NCBI GenBank assembly: GCA_943369355.1
Contig: CALRMX020000006.1
Coordinates: 124,001 to 188,000, forward strand
Reading direction: 5' to 3'
Source: UBA7662 sp943369355
GTDB lineage: Bacteria > Bacteroidota > Bacteroidia > UBA7662
DNA: 64,000 bases
Made by a program: the position numbers and the translations under genes. The notes below the pieces were generated by a model, which saw only the letters and a list, made by a program, of their open reading frames with translations, was not told the origin of the DNA and made no database searches. The first letter of the stretch is position 1. Each line of letters begins with the position of its first letter. This document shows, one piece after another, positions 17,439 to 27,004 of this stretch.

Positions 17439-17510
17439 GGCCTCGTGGTACAATGGATAGTACGTAAGTCTCCGGAACTTGAGTTACAGGTTCGATTCCT
17501 GTCGAGGCCA
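17439..17510 (+). tRNA. tRNA-Arg (anticodon CCG)
   Basis: A full cloverleaf can be drawn: acceptor stem GGCCTCG/CGAGGCC, D stem GTAC/GTAC, anticodon stem TAAGT/ACTTG around the loop CTCCGGA with anticodon CCG, and T stem ACAGG/CCTGT around TTCGATT. The discriminator is A and the CCA end is not encoded. Confidence 0.95.
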
Positions 17511-17514
17511 CACC

Positions 17515-17539
17515 AACCCTGCTTCGGCAGGGTTTTTTG
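17515..17539 (+). terminator. Terminator after tRNA-Arg
   Basis: An 8-base stem AACCCTGC/GCAGGGTT with a TTCG loop is followed by a run of T. Confidence 0.9.
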
Positions 17540-17606
17540 TTGGGTAGTGACGAAAATTACGACCTAGAGGTGACAGAACTGCAGCGTCGAATGCCGATAT
17601 TCGACT

Positions 17607-18911
17607 ATGCGAAATTATTTACTCCTAGCCCTTTTGCTCTTCAGTACGCCCATTTGGGCACAGTTTGAATGGACAGAGCTTACTCAAGAAGCGGGCACTC
17701 GTCGTTTTGATGATGTTTTTTTTCTCACCAACCAAAAAGGTTGGGCAGTGAATAGCAGTGTCGATTTCCGAAAAGTGTTTTACACTTCCGACGGAGGTAG
17801 CAGCTGGCAGGTTTTACGTGGCTGGACCGGCACACAAATGCCCTACGTGCGCAGCATTCAATTTTTTAACGACAGTGTAGGCTTGATGGGTACACTTGGC
17901 GGCGGTATGTACCGGAGCACCAATGGCGGACAACTGTGGGACAGCATACAAGCGGCCATGTCGCCGCGACCTGTGGCCATTTGTGGTATGTACCGCGTGA
18001 ACGACTCTGTGCTTTATGCTGTAGGCGATTATGCCAGCACTGCGCGCATGTACAAAACGCGCGACAGAGGCTTGACATGGACTTTTATTGACGTAGGAAA
18101 TACCGCCAGCAACCTCATAGATGTGTATTTTACCGATGAACAACATGGTTTTGCCATTGGCCGAGCTGCCAATCCCGATAGTGGTGCGGTAATCATTTAT
18201 ACCGCAAACGGGGGAAATAGCTGGTCGGTGAAAGCCCAAAGCGGTCGAGGCGGTGACTTAGGCTGGAAGTTGTTTTTTCTACCCGATGGTCAAACGGGTT
18301 TTGCGACTGTACAAGCCCGAAATGTGCCTATTCATTATTTTTTCAAAACCACCGATGGTGGCCAAAGCTGGCAGAAAAAAACCATTCAATTGGGGGGAGA
18401 TTCGGTTTGGTTCATTCAAGGGATGATGTTTACACCTGCAGGAGTGGGTTATGCCGGTGGCCATTTCTCAGGCGGCTTTATTCGGAGCTTCGATATGGGC
18501 GAAAGCTGGAATTTAGTTTTTAGTCAAGCCAAAGGCTTCAACCGTTTTTGGAAAAAACCCGACAATACTTATTTGGTTGGTGGCAGCCAGCTGTATCGGT
18601 TAGATCCGTTGAATATTCCCATTCCCGCTGCATTGCCCAAGGTAAATGCGACAACCATGCACCCGATGAAACTCTTCCCGAATCCAGTAGTGAGTCGGGC
18701 TACAGTCGACATAAAATTTGCCTATTCTACCTTGTTTAATTTATACGCCATCGATGAGTTGGGTAGAAAGTACCGTGCCGTTGCCAATGGGTTTCAAGAA
18801 ATAGGCGATGCTCGGTTTGAGTTGGAGACCAATGGCTGGTCGCCAGGTTTGTACTACTTAATATTGGAAACCGACCAGCATTCCGAGTCGGTCAAAATGA
18901 TTGTGAAATAG
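17607..18911 (+). CDS. T9SS-secreted YCF48/BNR-repeat protein
   Basis: 434 residues. A signal peptide (MRNYLLLALLLFSTPIWAQ) is followed by BNR/YCF48-like beta-propeller repeats, seen as repeated FYTSDGGSSWQ, YRSTNGGQLWD, YKTRDRGLTW, YTANGGNSWS, FKTTDGGQSW and IRSFDMGESW motifs, six blades in all. The last 80 residues form a type A T9SS sorting domain, starting MKLFPNPV and ending SVKMIVK. It should be exported by Sec, cross the outer membrane by T9SS and sit on the surface. Ligand unknown. Confidence 0.88.
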   Translation: MRNYLLLALLLFSTPIWAQFEWTELTQEAGTRRFDDVFFLTNQKGWAVNSSVDFRKVFYTSDGGSSWQVLRGWTGTQMPYVRSIQFFNDSVGLMGTLGGGMYRSTNGGQLWDSIQAAMSPRPVAICGMYRVNDSVLYAVGDYASTARMYKTRDRGLTWTFIDVGNTASNLIDVYFTDEQHGFAIGRAANPDSGAVIIYTANGGNSWSVKAQSGRGGDLGWKLFFLPDGQTGFATVQARNVPIHYFFKTTDGGQSWQKKTIQLGGDSVWFIQGMMFTPAGVGYAGGHFSGGFIRSFDMGESWNLVFSQAKGFNRFWKKPDNTYLVGGSQLYRLDPLNIPIPAALPKVNATTMHPMKLFPNPVVSRATVDIKFAYSTLFNLYAIDELGRKYRAVANGFQEIGDARFELETNGWSPGLYYLILETDQHSESVKMIVK

Positions 18912-18981
18912 CGCTTTTTGGCTTCATTTTTCACGCCAGCAAATGTTCTCACTGCAGGTCTGAAACTTATTCATTTACGGG

Positions 18982-19012
18982 TTTGATATTTAACAAACTT
19001 AAGGTAGTTTTG
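18982..19012 (+). promoter_or_regulatory. Promoter of atpDC (-33 TTTG, -7 TAGTTTTG)
   Basis: TTTG at 18982-18985 is separated by exactly 19 bases from TAGTTTTG at 19005-19012, a full match to the Bacteroidota consensus TTTG-N19-TAnnTTTG. Transcription should start near 19018, which argues for the ATG at 19048 rather than the in-frame TTG at 19021 as the atpD start. Confidence 0.8.
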
Positions 19013-19047
19013 CGGTCTCATTGAATGAAGTCATAAAACCTGCTTCT

Positions 19048-20553
19048 ATGCCCAATACTGGTAAAATCGCCCAGATCATCGGTCCAGTGATCGACGTATC
19101 GTTTGAAGGCGGTGCAAAACTTCCAAAAATCTACAACGCCTTGTACGTAACTCGTCCGGATGGACATAAAATCGTACTTGAATGTCAGCAACACCTTGGT
19201 GAAGATAGTGTTCGCACCATCGCCATGGACGCCACCGAAGGTTTGGTGCGCGGCATGGAGGTAGTGGATACTGGAAAGACAATCGAGATGCCGATTGGCA
19301 ATCAAATCAAAGGTCGTTTGTTTAACGTAGTTGGTGAGCCAATCGACGGTCTTCGTCCGATGGATCGCAGCCGCGGTATGAGCATCCACCGTGACGCGCC
19401 ACGCTTCGAAGATTTGAGCACTTCTACTGAAGTGTTGTTTACCGGTATTAAGGTAATCGACTTGATTGAGCCTTACGTAAAAGGAGGTAAAATCGGATTA
19501 TTTGGTGGTGCGGGTGTGGGTAAAACCGTTTTGATCATGGAATTGATCAACAACATCGCCAAAGGTTACGACGGTATGTCGGTTTTTGCTGGTGTTGGTG
19601 AGCGTACCCGTGAAGGGAACGACCTCCTCCGTGAAATGATTGAATCGAATGTAGTTCGATATGGCGACGCATTCAAACACGATATGGAAGAAGGCAAGTG
19701 GTCGATGGACAAGGTTGACTACGATGCCATTCAAGAAAGCCGTATTGCGCTTGTTTTTGGTCAGATGAATGAGCCGCCTGGAGCACGTGCACGTGTGGCT
19801 TTGTCGGGTTTGACCATGGCCGAGTATCTCCGCGATGGCGAAGAAGGCGATACAACTGGACGTGATATCCTGTTCTTCATCGACAACATCTTCCGCTTTA
19901 CCCAAGCTGGTTCTGAAGTGTCGGCCCTATTGGGTCGTATGCCATCGGCGGTAGGTTATCAGCCAACTTTGGCTACGGAGATGGGTTTGATGCAAGAGCG
20001 TATTACATCTACGAAGCGCGGTTCGATTACATCGGTACAGGCCGTATATGTACCTGCCGATGACTTGACCGACCCGGCTCCAGCAACTACCTTCAGCCAC
20101 TTGGACGCAACTACTGTATTGAGCCGTAAGATTGCCGAGTTGGGTATATACCCTGCGGTGGATCCGTTGGATTCTACTTCGAGAATTTTGAGCCGTGACG
20201 TATTGGGTGAAGCACACTACAGCTGCGCCATGCGAGTGAAGAACATCCTTCAGCGTTACAAAGAATTGCAAGACATCATTGCCATTCTTGGTATGGATGA
20301 ATTGAGTGAAGAAGATAAATTGGTGGTACACCGCGCACGTCGGGTACAACGTTTCCTTTCTCAGCCATTCCACGTAGCCGAACAGTTTACGGGTATGAAG
20401 GGAGTAATGGTACCCATCGAAGAAACCATCCGTGGATTCAATATGATTATGGACGGTGAAGTAGATGAGTATCCAGAAGCTGCATTTAACCTCAAAGGTT
20501 CTATCGAAGATGTAATTGAAGCCGGCAAGAAAATGTTGGCCAGCGTAAATTAA
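19048..20553 (+). CDS. atpD: ATP synthase F1 subunit beta
   Basis: 501 residues. It carries the catalytic sites of F1. Visible are the P-loop GGAGVGKT, the catalytic Glu in GVGERTREGNDL, Walker B ILFFIDNIFRFTQAGSEVS and the DELSEEDKL segment that meets the gamma subunit. The start MPNTGKIAQIIGPVIDVSF matches the family. atpD and atpC form a two-gene unit far from the other ATP synthase genes at 48-54 kb, an arrangement known in Bacteroidota. Confidence 0.97.
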   Translation: MPNTGKIAQIIGPVIDVSFEGGAKLPKIYNALYVTRPDGHKIVLECQQHLGEDSVRTIAMDATEGLVRGMEVVDTGKTIEMPIGNQIKGRLFNVVGEPIDGLRPMDRSRGMSIHRDAPRFEDLSTSTEVLFTGIKVIDLIEPYVKGGKIGLFGGAGVGKTVLIMELINNIAKGYDGMSVFAGVGERTREGNDLLREMIESNVVRYGDAFKHDMEEGKWSMDKVDYDAIQESRIALVFGQMNEPPGARARVALSGLTMAEYLRDGEEGDTTGRDILFFIDNIFRFTQAGSEVSALLGRMPSAVGYQPTLATEMGLMQERITSTKRGSITSVQAVYVPADDLTDPAPATTFSHLDATTVLSRKIAELGIYPAVDPLDSTSRILSRDVLGEAHYSCAMRVKNILQRYKELQDIIAILGMDELSEEDKLVVHRARRVQRFLSQPFHVAEQFTGMKGVMVPIEETIRGFNMIMDGEVDEYPEAAFNLKGSIEDVIEAGKKMLASVN

Positions 20554-20564
20554 GCAGTAAGGAT

Positions 20565-20807
20565 ATGCAACTCGAGATACTGACTCCAGACAGAAAGATT
20601 TTTTCGGGCGAGGTGATTTCGGTAAAAGTACCGGGAGCCAAAGGCCAGTTCGAAATCCTGAAGAATCACGCGCCCATTATTAGTGCGCTTGAGCCTAAGG
20701 GTCAGGTCCGTATTATAACGGCTGCCAACAAAACGGAATATTTTGATATCCGTGGGGGTGTAGTCGAAGTGCTGAAAGACGAAATCATCATTCTGACAGA
20801 AGCCTAA
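20565..20807 (+). CDS. atpC: ATP synthase F1 subunit epsilon, short form
   Basis: 80 residues, only the N-terminal beta sandwich (starting MQLEILTPDRKIFSGEV, with GQFEILKNHAPIISAL). The C-terminal helical hairpin that inhibits ATP hydrolysis in E. coli is absent; this shortened form is common in Bacteroidota. It links gamma to the c ring. Cotranscribed with atpD. Confidence 0.93.
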   Translation: MQLEILTPDRKIFSGEVISVKVPGAKGQFEILKNHAPIISALEPKGQVRIITAANKTEYFDIRGGVVEVLKDEIIILTEA

Positions 20808-20827
20808 ACTAAAGTTAAAAGTTTATT

Positions 20828-20866
20828 AAGGTCTTCTCCGTTATGGGGAAGACCTTTTGTTTTTTA
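20828..20866 (+). terminator. Terminator after atpDC
   Basis: The 9-base stem AAGGTCTTC/GAAGACCTT with an 11-base loop is followed by TTGTTTTTT. Confidence 0.88.
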
Positions 20867-20984
20867 ATCAAAATCTTTAACTTTCAAATCTGTTGGGTTT
20901 TAAGGGATAGCGTAATTTTACTTATAAACGCTGTTTTTAGCACTTAACAATATTTGTATAAATTGTTATTTGTCAAATTTTTGT

Positions 20985-23900
20985 ATGATGAGAGTTTTAT
21001 CTTTTTTCCTTTTTCTGTTCGTTGTCGGACTATCAACGGTACAGGCGCAGTTTCAGTCGATAATTGGTGCTGGGAGCATTCAAACGACTACCAATTCTAC
21101 TGCGACCACCGACGCAGGCCCGGTATACATTTTTGGAGGTACAAGCACGAATGTGCATGGTAAATACCATTATGTGTATACGCAAGCTGAGTTAGCCGCA
21201 GCGGGCTTACTTCCGGGGCATTTAGTGACCAAGGTATCGTGGCATAAGTTCAACAATGCCACGTTAAGTTCTACGAGTCCTATCTTGTTTGACATCTACC
21301 TAAAAAACACAAACGACTCGTTTCCGCCTGCACCACAAGACTTTAACACCTTGATAACGGGTGCAACTCAAGTGTACACAAGTTCGTCGCAAGCCTTTAC
21401 CGCCGATACCGGTTGGGTGGAGTTTGTTGTGGCAACACCCTTTATTTATACAGGTGGAAATTTAGCGGTAACCACGGCATGGAACCTTTCAGCCGCTGGG
21501 CAGGGTGCTGCTTCCGGTGCATTTGGATGGTCGAAGGATAACGCAAATACCCTGAATCAGTTGGGTTCTACTGCAAGCAATACCTTAAATAACTTACGTA
21601 CAGTTCGTGCGCGCATTCGCTTTACACACCAACCCAATAGCCCTTGTGTGAGCCCCCCTACACCAGGAAATGCAACTACCTCGGCCACCTCAGTTTGTGC
21701 AGGACAAAACTTTACGCTGGGCTTACAAGGCACCTCTTTTGGTTCAGGACAAAGCTATCAATGGCAAAGTTCACTCGATAGTTTGACATGGACCAACCTT
21801 GTGGGAGACACTAACGTAATTGCGAACAGAACGCAAGCTGTTTCTCTTCAATATTACCGTTGTTTGATTACCTGCGGAGCGAATACTGTAGCCTCAGCAG
21901 GGGTACGAGTAGAAGCACAAGTTATACCTTTGGGCGGCACGTATACCGTGAATCCAGCATTACCGGCTTCATCAAATAACTTTCAACAACTTAGTGCAGC
22001 ATTGCAAATCGCCAACTGTGCCGGTATCAATGCTCCAGTGGTATTACAGATGAGTCCGGGTACTTACACCGGTAATTTTACGATTGGTAATTTCCAAGGA
22101 AGCAGTTTCGGATTAACCATTACCTCATCGACCAGTAACGCTGCCGATGTAATTTTTACCAACGGCGGAACCGGAAATACCTTTAACGTAAGCGGTGGAA
22201 ACGCGGTGACTTTTTCGAATATCACAATAAGTAACCCTACGAATCCTACTGCAGCTACTGCTTGTATCAATGTGGCTAATTCGAATAGTATTTCTATCGT
22301 AAGCTGTATAGTAAACGCAAATGCCACCAGTACCTCTTCGAATAACCGCGCGGTATACATCACTGCTTCGAATAATGTAATTGTGCAAGGATGTACTTTT
22401 TCACAAGCATATTACGGCATCTATCACTTGGGAGTGGCTAGTCCGGGCTATTCAACAGGTTGTAGCTACATCGGCAATACCTTTACGAATTTGTACTATT
22501 ACGGTATTTACATTACCAATCACGAAGCTCCATCGATTATTAGTAATATAATTACTGATTTTCAGGCGAATACTTCAGCCCATGGTATGTTTCTGAGCCG
22601 TGTAAGGGAAATAAACGTATCGAACAATATTATTCGTGGGTCTTTGGGCTTGTACGGCATCTACGTTGCGAACACCAATCTTTCGCCAAATGCAGGCACA
22701 CGAAATTTAGTGGCTAACAATGCTATTTCTGGTACATTCTCTAGCGCCACCCCAAGAGCATTTTATATAGCTGCTTCAACGACAGATACTTTAGACGAAA
22801 TTTCTCTTGTTCACAACAGTTTTTGGGTAAGAAATACGGTGAACTCAACAGGTTCTGGCGGTTCTGTGTTCTTCACAGGTGGCACTGCGGCAGCACCCGC
22901 ATTGGATTCGATAACCATAATCAACAATTCCTTTGAAGCTGAAAGGACGGGCACAGTATCCAATTACGGTGTGGTTTACTTCAGTAATGCCTACATGAAG
23001 GACATCCTCAATTCTGAAAACAACAACTTCTTTTATTCCGGAGCGACTCCAGCAGGAGTTGTACGTATTGACGCCACTAACTATGCTGATTTGGCCGCAT
23101 GGAGAACTTTTTCCAACCGTGATTTAGTCTCAATTAACGCCGATCCACTTTATACTTCCATTTCCAACCTTTCACCACTTGGCATTTCGCCTTTGAAAGA
23201 CGTTGGTCAAGTCGTTTCGTACGTTACAACAGATATCAACGGAGGCCCGCGTGATGCTACACCTGATTTGGGAGCTTATGAAATTCAAGCCGTTGCCAAC
23301 GATATACTTGCTATTGATATCCTCACACCATCGGCTGTAATCACGGGTGGAACGCCGCTAACCGTTAGCTATCGATTTAAAAATGCTGGTTCTGGCCCTT
23401 TAACTTCTGCTACCATGTCGTATCGATTTGGTAATAATGCAGTGGTTACCGAAAGCTTCACGGGTAGTGTTCCTTCTCAGGATACAGCCATCTTTACGTT
23501 TACAACACCCCTCAATGTTCCTGTTGGAGTTTCTGGTTTGCTCACGGTTTGGTCATCTAACCCGAATGGCGGAAACGATGCGTCGTTGTCGAACGATACA
23601 TTAACGCGCGTTCTTTGTCAGTCGTTGGCTGCGGGCACCTACACCGTAGGGGGTGTTGGAGCCAACTTTAATGACCTTGTAACTGTTGGGACGGTATTGA
23701 GTTGTGGTGGTGTAAGTGGTCCAGTTGTTTTCCAATTAAACGACCCTTCAAACCTCTACCTCGGTCAGTTAAAACTCGAAAATGTTCCTGGAACGAGTGC
23801 TACCAATACGATTACCTTTTTAGGAGGTGGCGATACCCTGCGAAATGGAGCAACTCCAACGCCGCATACTTTGGTGTTGGATGGTGCTAAATTCATCACT

Positions 23901-26795
23901 TTCAGAAACGTGGTAGTTCAAAATACAGCTACAGCGGGTTCAGGAGTATTGCTAAATAATGCGGAGAATATCACCCTTGTCGGAAATACTATCATCCTCG
24001 ATACCACATCTACCAACACTACCAATAGTGGTATAGTGGCCAGTGGATCAACCGCTAACTCAACTACTGAAACCGTAATTCAAAATATACGTATCGACTC
24101 TAACCTCATTGTAGGCGGCTATTATGGTATCCGTTTGAATGGTGCAGCATCGGCACCTGCTGTAAATGTTCGCATACGCGATAATGATATCCGTGATTTT
24201 TATGTGTACGGCTTATGGACGCAGGCTACAGATGGAGCCATTATTGAGGCGAATGACATTACCAGAGACCGTAGGTTTACTTTGTCGACTTACTACGGCA
24301 TTTACAACGGGTCGGGCACGAAAGGCATCAAAGTGCGGAACAATCACATTCACTCTTCGAATGGTACGGCAGGTAGCTCGAGTAGCTATGCGGTATACGG
24401 CATGTACTTTACAGGAACTGCAGCAGATAGTTTGAATCCTAATTTGGCCTATAATAACTTGTTTTACGATTTGGGAAGCCTTACCGGTTCGATTTACGGC
24501 GTATACGTTACTGGAAGCTCGTTTACTAAACTCTATCACAATACTCTGGTATTCGACGATACTTCATCTACCTCAGGTTTGGTATATGCTACTTATTTCT
24601 TAGGTACAGGAACCAACAATGAGCTCAAGAACAATATCATTCATGTGAAAAGAGGCGGAACAGGCACGAAATATTGCATTTATGTATCGGGTACAAACAA
24701 TGTTCCGGCAAGCGACTACAACGTGCTCAATATGCTAAGCACTGTTGGTACAGCGAATCACATAGGTTATTTTGGTTCAGCGCAAACAACCCTTGCAGCG
24801 TGGAGAGCAGTGAATAACGCGAGCTTCGATCAAAACTCAATCGATATCGATGCTGCTTTTGTAAATCCTGCCCTTGATAATTATGAGCCTACCAATTTTG
24901 CGGTGAATAATTTGGGTACTAACCTTACGGCTGAGGTACCGACCGACCTGCGCGGTGTAACCCGTACAACGACTCCTGATCCAGGCGTTTATGAATTTAG
25001 TGTGGCAGGTTGTTTGGGTGTACAGAACCTTGCTTTGGATAGTGTATCACACAATATTGCTCGTGTAGAATGGCTAAGTGCTGCTACTAACTGGCAAATT
25101 GAGTATGGCCTGCAAGGGTTTACATTGGGTACCGGTACTCGAATCACTTCAGGTTCAAATCCGTATACCATCACCGGCCTTAGTCCGAATACCTTGTACG
25201 ATGTTTATGTGCGCGACACCTGTACAGGGACCGTTTCGCCTTGGTCTACAGTATTAAATTTCAGAACCTTACGCGACTTCGATTTAGACATTCAGCAGTA
25301 TGTCGCACCAGAGGCATCCATTTGTGCCGATAGTGCTGTGGAGGTACGTGTGCTCGTACGTAACAAAGGCACTTTACCGGTGGTAGGTTATGGAGTAACG
25401 GTAGCGGCATCGGGTGCAAGCACTGGTTCAATTACTACCAACCGTACGTCCACAATTGCTCCAAATACCATCGACACCGTGTTAGTGGGAACGCTTACCT
25501 TACTAAACAGCGGTATTGTACAATTTGAAGCCCGAGTGGCCGGTACACAAGACGTTTATGCCGATAACGATACGCTTCGTAGATCAAGTGAGGTGGTAGC
25601 CGTTCCGAACCCAGTCATTTACGCATCGAACGATACCATATGCACAGGGGATGCGATAACCTTGTGGTTAGATACGGCCATTAATATTGAACAATTAACC
25701 TGGTTTGATTCGGCGAACAACGTTTTAGGAACGGGCGACACTTTGGTCATTCCGGCTGTAAATAGCACGACTACCTTTTTCGCAAAAGGTTTGGGCTCAA
25801 TTAATAGTCAAGTAGGACCTATCGATTCAACTTTTGGTACTGCGGCATCCTTTGCCGGGGGATCGTTGAATGCGCAATCGATGTTAATTACAGCTTCAGT
25901 ACCTGTAAAGTTTACGCGTGCCAAAGTGTATGTTCAGAATACTGGCTGGTTAGTAGTCATGCTGCGCGATTTATCGGGGAACGAAGTAGCGCGCGATTCG
26001 GTCTTTGTTACTCAGAACGGTGCCGCCTATGCTCCCGTTTATGTAGATGTTGATTTGGATATTCCTGTTGGTGACTGGCGTTTGGGTGCGTTGGCCAACC
26101 AAACTGCGGGCGGTATGATGCGAAACAGCACAGGTGCAGCTTATCCCTACGCCATACCGAATGTCTTCTCCATTACTGGAAGTACGTTTGGTGCAGCTTA
26201 TTACTATTATTACTACGATATGACCATTACCCAGCCAGGTTGTGAGACCGATATAGCTCAAGTAACTGTTCATGCACAAGCACCATCGGTGGCAAGTTTT
26301 GTGGTCAACCCAACGGGTGGTGGAACCATATCGGTAAATGCTTCTGCAAGCCAGAATGCTACCACCTATCGTTGGAATTTCGGCGACGGCAACACCAGTC
26401 TTGGACAGTCGGTAACCCACGTTTACCAAAACAACGGCACCTATACCATTACATTGATTGTTGAAGGCGGTTGCAGACCAGATACCATTACCCAGCAAGT
26501 TACGATTGGAGGAGTGAGTATTGAAGACCTACAGGCAGCAACACAACTCAACTTGTATCCTAATCCTTCGAGTGGAGAATTTACTTTGAAATTCGATCTC
26601 GTTCCGAGTGAAAACACGGTTATACGGATCATCGATTACCAAGGAAGGGTAGTGCATACTGAGAATTTTAGTGTTGAACTTGGTTCGGAGCAACAACGAA
26701 CACTCAATGCCTCCCATTTGGCAGCAGGATTTTATCAAGTAGTGGTGAGCAATAAGAAGCAATTGCTTAGAACGAAACTTGAAATCTTACGTTAA
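20985..26795 (+). CDS. Giant T9SS surface protein with two beta-helix modules
   Basis: 1,936 residues from the ATG at 20985; a TTG at 20970 is unlikely because the signal peptide (MMRVLSFFLFLFVVGLSTVQA) starts with the ATG. After an N-terminal jelly-roll-like region and a cysteine-containing Ig-like stretch (to about 310) come two large right-handed parallel beta-helix modules (about 320-760 and 870-1330), rich in short Asn/Ile/Ser repeats. Each module ends with a similar closing motif, RDATPDLGAYE and RTTTPDPGVYE. A CARDB-like domain lies between them; fibronectin III-like, CARDB-like and PKD domains (FGDGNTSLGQ) follow. The end is a type A T9SS sorting domain (LNLYPNPSSGEF to KLEILR). Probably a surface polysaccharide-binding or lyase-like protein; no catalytic residues could be identified. 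Confidence 0.85.
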   Translation: MMRVLSFFLFLFVVGLSTVQAQFQSIIGAGSIQTTTNSTATTDAGPVYIFGGTSTNVHGKYHYVYTQAELAAAGLLPGHLVTKVSWHKFNNATLSSTSPILFDIYLKNTNDSFPPAPQDFNTLITGATQVYTSSSQAFTADTGWVEFVVATPFIYTGGNLAVTTAWNLSAAGQGAASGAFGWSKDNANTLNQLGSTASNTLNNLRTVRARIRFTHQPNSPCVSPPTPGNATTSATSVCAGQNFTLGLQGTSFGSGQSYQWQSSLDSLTWTNLVGDTNVIANRTQAVSLQYYRCLITCGANTVASAGVRVEAQVIPLGGTYTVNPALPASSNNFQQLSAALQIANCAGINAPVVLQMSPGTYTGNFTIGNFQGSSFGLTITSSTSNAADVIFTNGGTGNTFNVSGGNAVTFSNITISNPTNPTAATACINVANSNSISIVSCIVNANATSTSSNNRAVYITASNNVIVQGCTFSQAYYGIYHLGVASPGYSTGCSYIGNTFTNLYYYGIYITNHEAPSIISNIITDFQANTSAHGMFLSRVREINVSNNIIRGSLGLYGIYVANTNLSPNAGTRNLVANNAISGTFSSATPRAFYIAASTTDTLDEISLVHNSFWVRNTVNSTGSGGSVFFTGGTAAAPALDSITIINNSFEAERTGTVSNYGVVYFSNAYMKDILNSENNNFFYSGATPAGVVRIDATNYADLAAWRTFSNRDLVSINADPLYTSISNLSPLGISPLKDVGQVVSYVTTDINGGPRDATPDLGAYEIQAVANDILAIDILTPSAVITGGTPLTVSYRFKNAGSGPLTSATMSYRFGNNAVVTESFTGSVPSQDTAIFTFTTPLNVPVGVSGLLTVWSSNPNGGNDASLSNDTLTRVLCQSLAAGTYTVGGVGANFNDLVTVGTVLSCGGVSGPVVFQLNDPSNLYLGQLKLENVPGTSATNTITFLGGGDTLRNGATPTPHTLVLDGAKFITFRNVVVQNTATAGSGVLLNNAENITLVGNTIILDTTSTNTTNSGIVASGSTANSTTETVIQNIRIDSNLIVGGYYGIRLNGAASAPAVNVRIRDNDIRDFYVYGLWTQATDGAIIEANDITRDRRFTLSTYYGIYNGSGTKGIKVRNNHIHSSNGTAGSSSSYAVYGMYFTGTAADSLNPNLAYNNLFYDLGSLTGSIYGVYVTGSSFTKLYHNTLVFDDTSSTSGLVYATYFLGTGTNNELKNNIIHVKRGGTGTKYCIYVSGTNNVPASDYNVLNMLSTVGTANHIGYFGSAQTTLAAWRAVNNASFDQNSIDIDAAFVNPALDNYEPTNFAVNNLGTNLTAEVPTDLRGVTRTTTPDPGVYEFSVAGCLGVQNLALDSVSHNIARVEWLSAATNWQIEYGLQGFTLGTGTRITSGSNPYTITGLSPNTLYDVYVRDTCTGTVSPWSTVLNFRTLRDFDLDIQQYVAPEASICADSAVEVRVLVRNKGTLPVVGYGVTVAASGASTGSITTNRTSTIAPNTIDTVLVGTLTLLNSGIVQFEARVAGTQDVYADNDTLRRSSEVVAVPNPVIYASNDTICTGDAITLWLDTAINIEQLTWFDSANNVLGTGDTLVIPAVNSTTTFFAKGLGSINSQVGPIDSTFGTAASFAGGSLNAQSMLITASVPVKFTRAKVYVQNTGWLVVMLRDLSGNEVARDSVFVTQNGAAYAPVYVDVDLDIPVGDWRLGALANQTAGGMMRNSTGAAYPYAIPNVFSITGSTFGAAYYYYYYDMTITQPGCETDIAQVTVHAQAPSVASFVVNPTGGGTISVNASASQNATTYRWNFGDGNTSLGQSVTHVYQNNGTYTITLIVEGGCRPDTITQQVTIGGVSIEDLQAATQLNLYPNPSSGEFTLKFDLVPSENTVIRIIDYQGRVVHTENFSVELGSEQQRTLNASHLAAGFYQVVVSNKKQLLRTKLEILR

Positions 26796-26814
26796 TCACT
26801 AGCAATACTTCAGC

Positions 26815-26843
26815 AAAGGCCGGCAGAAATGTCGGCCTTTTTT
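26815..26843 (+). terminator. Terminator after the giant surface protein
   Basis: AAAGGCCG and CGGCCTTT pair over a 10-base loop and are followed by T residues. Confidence 0.85.
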
Positions 26844-27004
26844 CATCAATACTGGACGTAATGAGGCCTCACAGCGGGAAAAATTCCAGAATTGAGCAAA
26901 GTAATTTTATAAGTTGCTTTTCAGGATTAAGGCCAAATTAAATTCTTCGTGTAATGCACGTTTGGCGGCTTCCTTTTTTGCATTTTTGAAGAAGAGAGTC
27001 GACC

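Noticed and set aside
19021..19047. TTG at 19021 as start of atpD
   Set aside because: The well-matched promoter puts the transcription start at about 19018, leaving no leader, and the AtpD family aligns from the ATG at 19048.
20867..20984. Promoter of the giant surface gene
   Set aside because: Several near matches to TAnnTTTG exist (for example TAATTTTA), but none is complete or properly spaced.
21900..25000. Tandem DNA repeats or a CRISPR array in the giant surface gene
   Set aside because: The repeats are at protein level in a beta-helix and vary in DNA sequence and length; there is no constant repeat with spacers.
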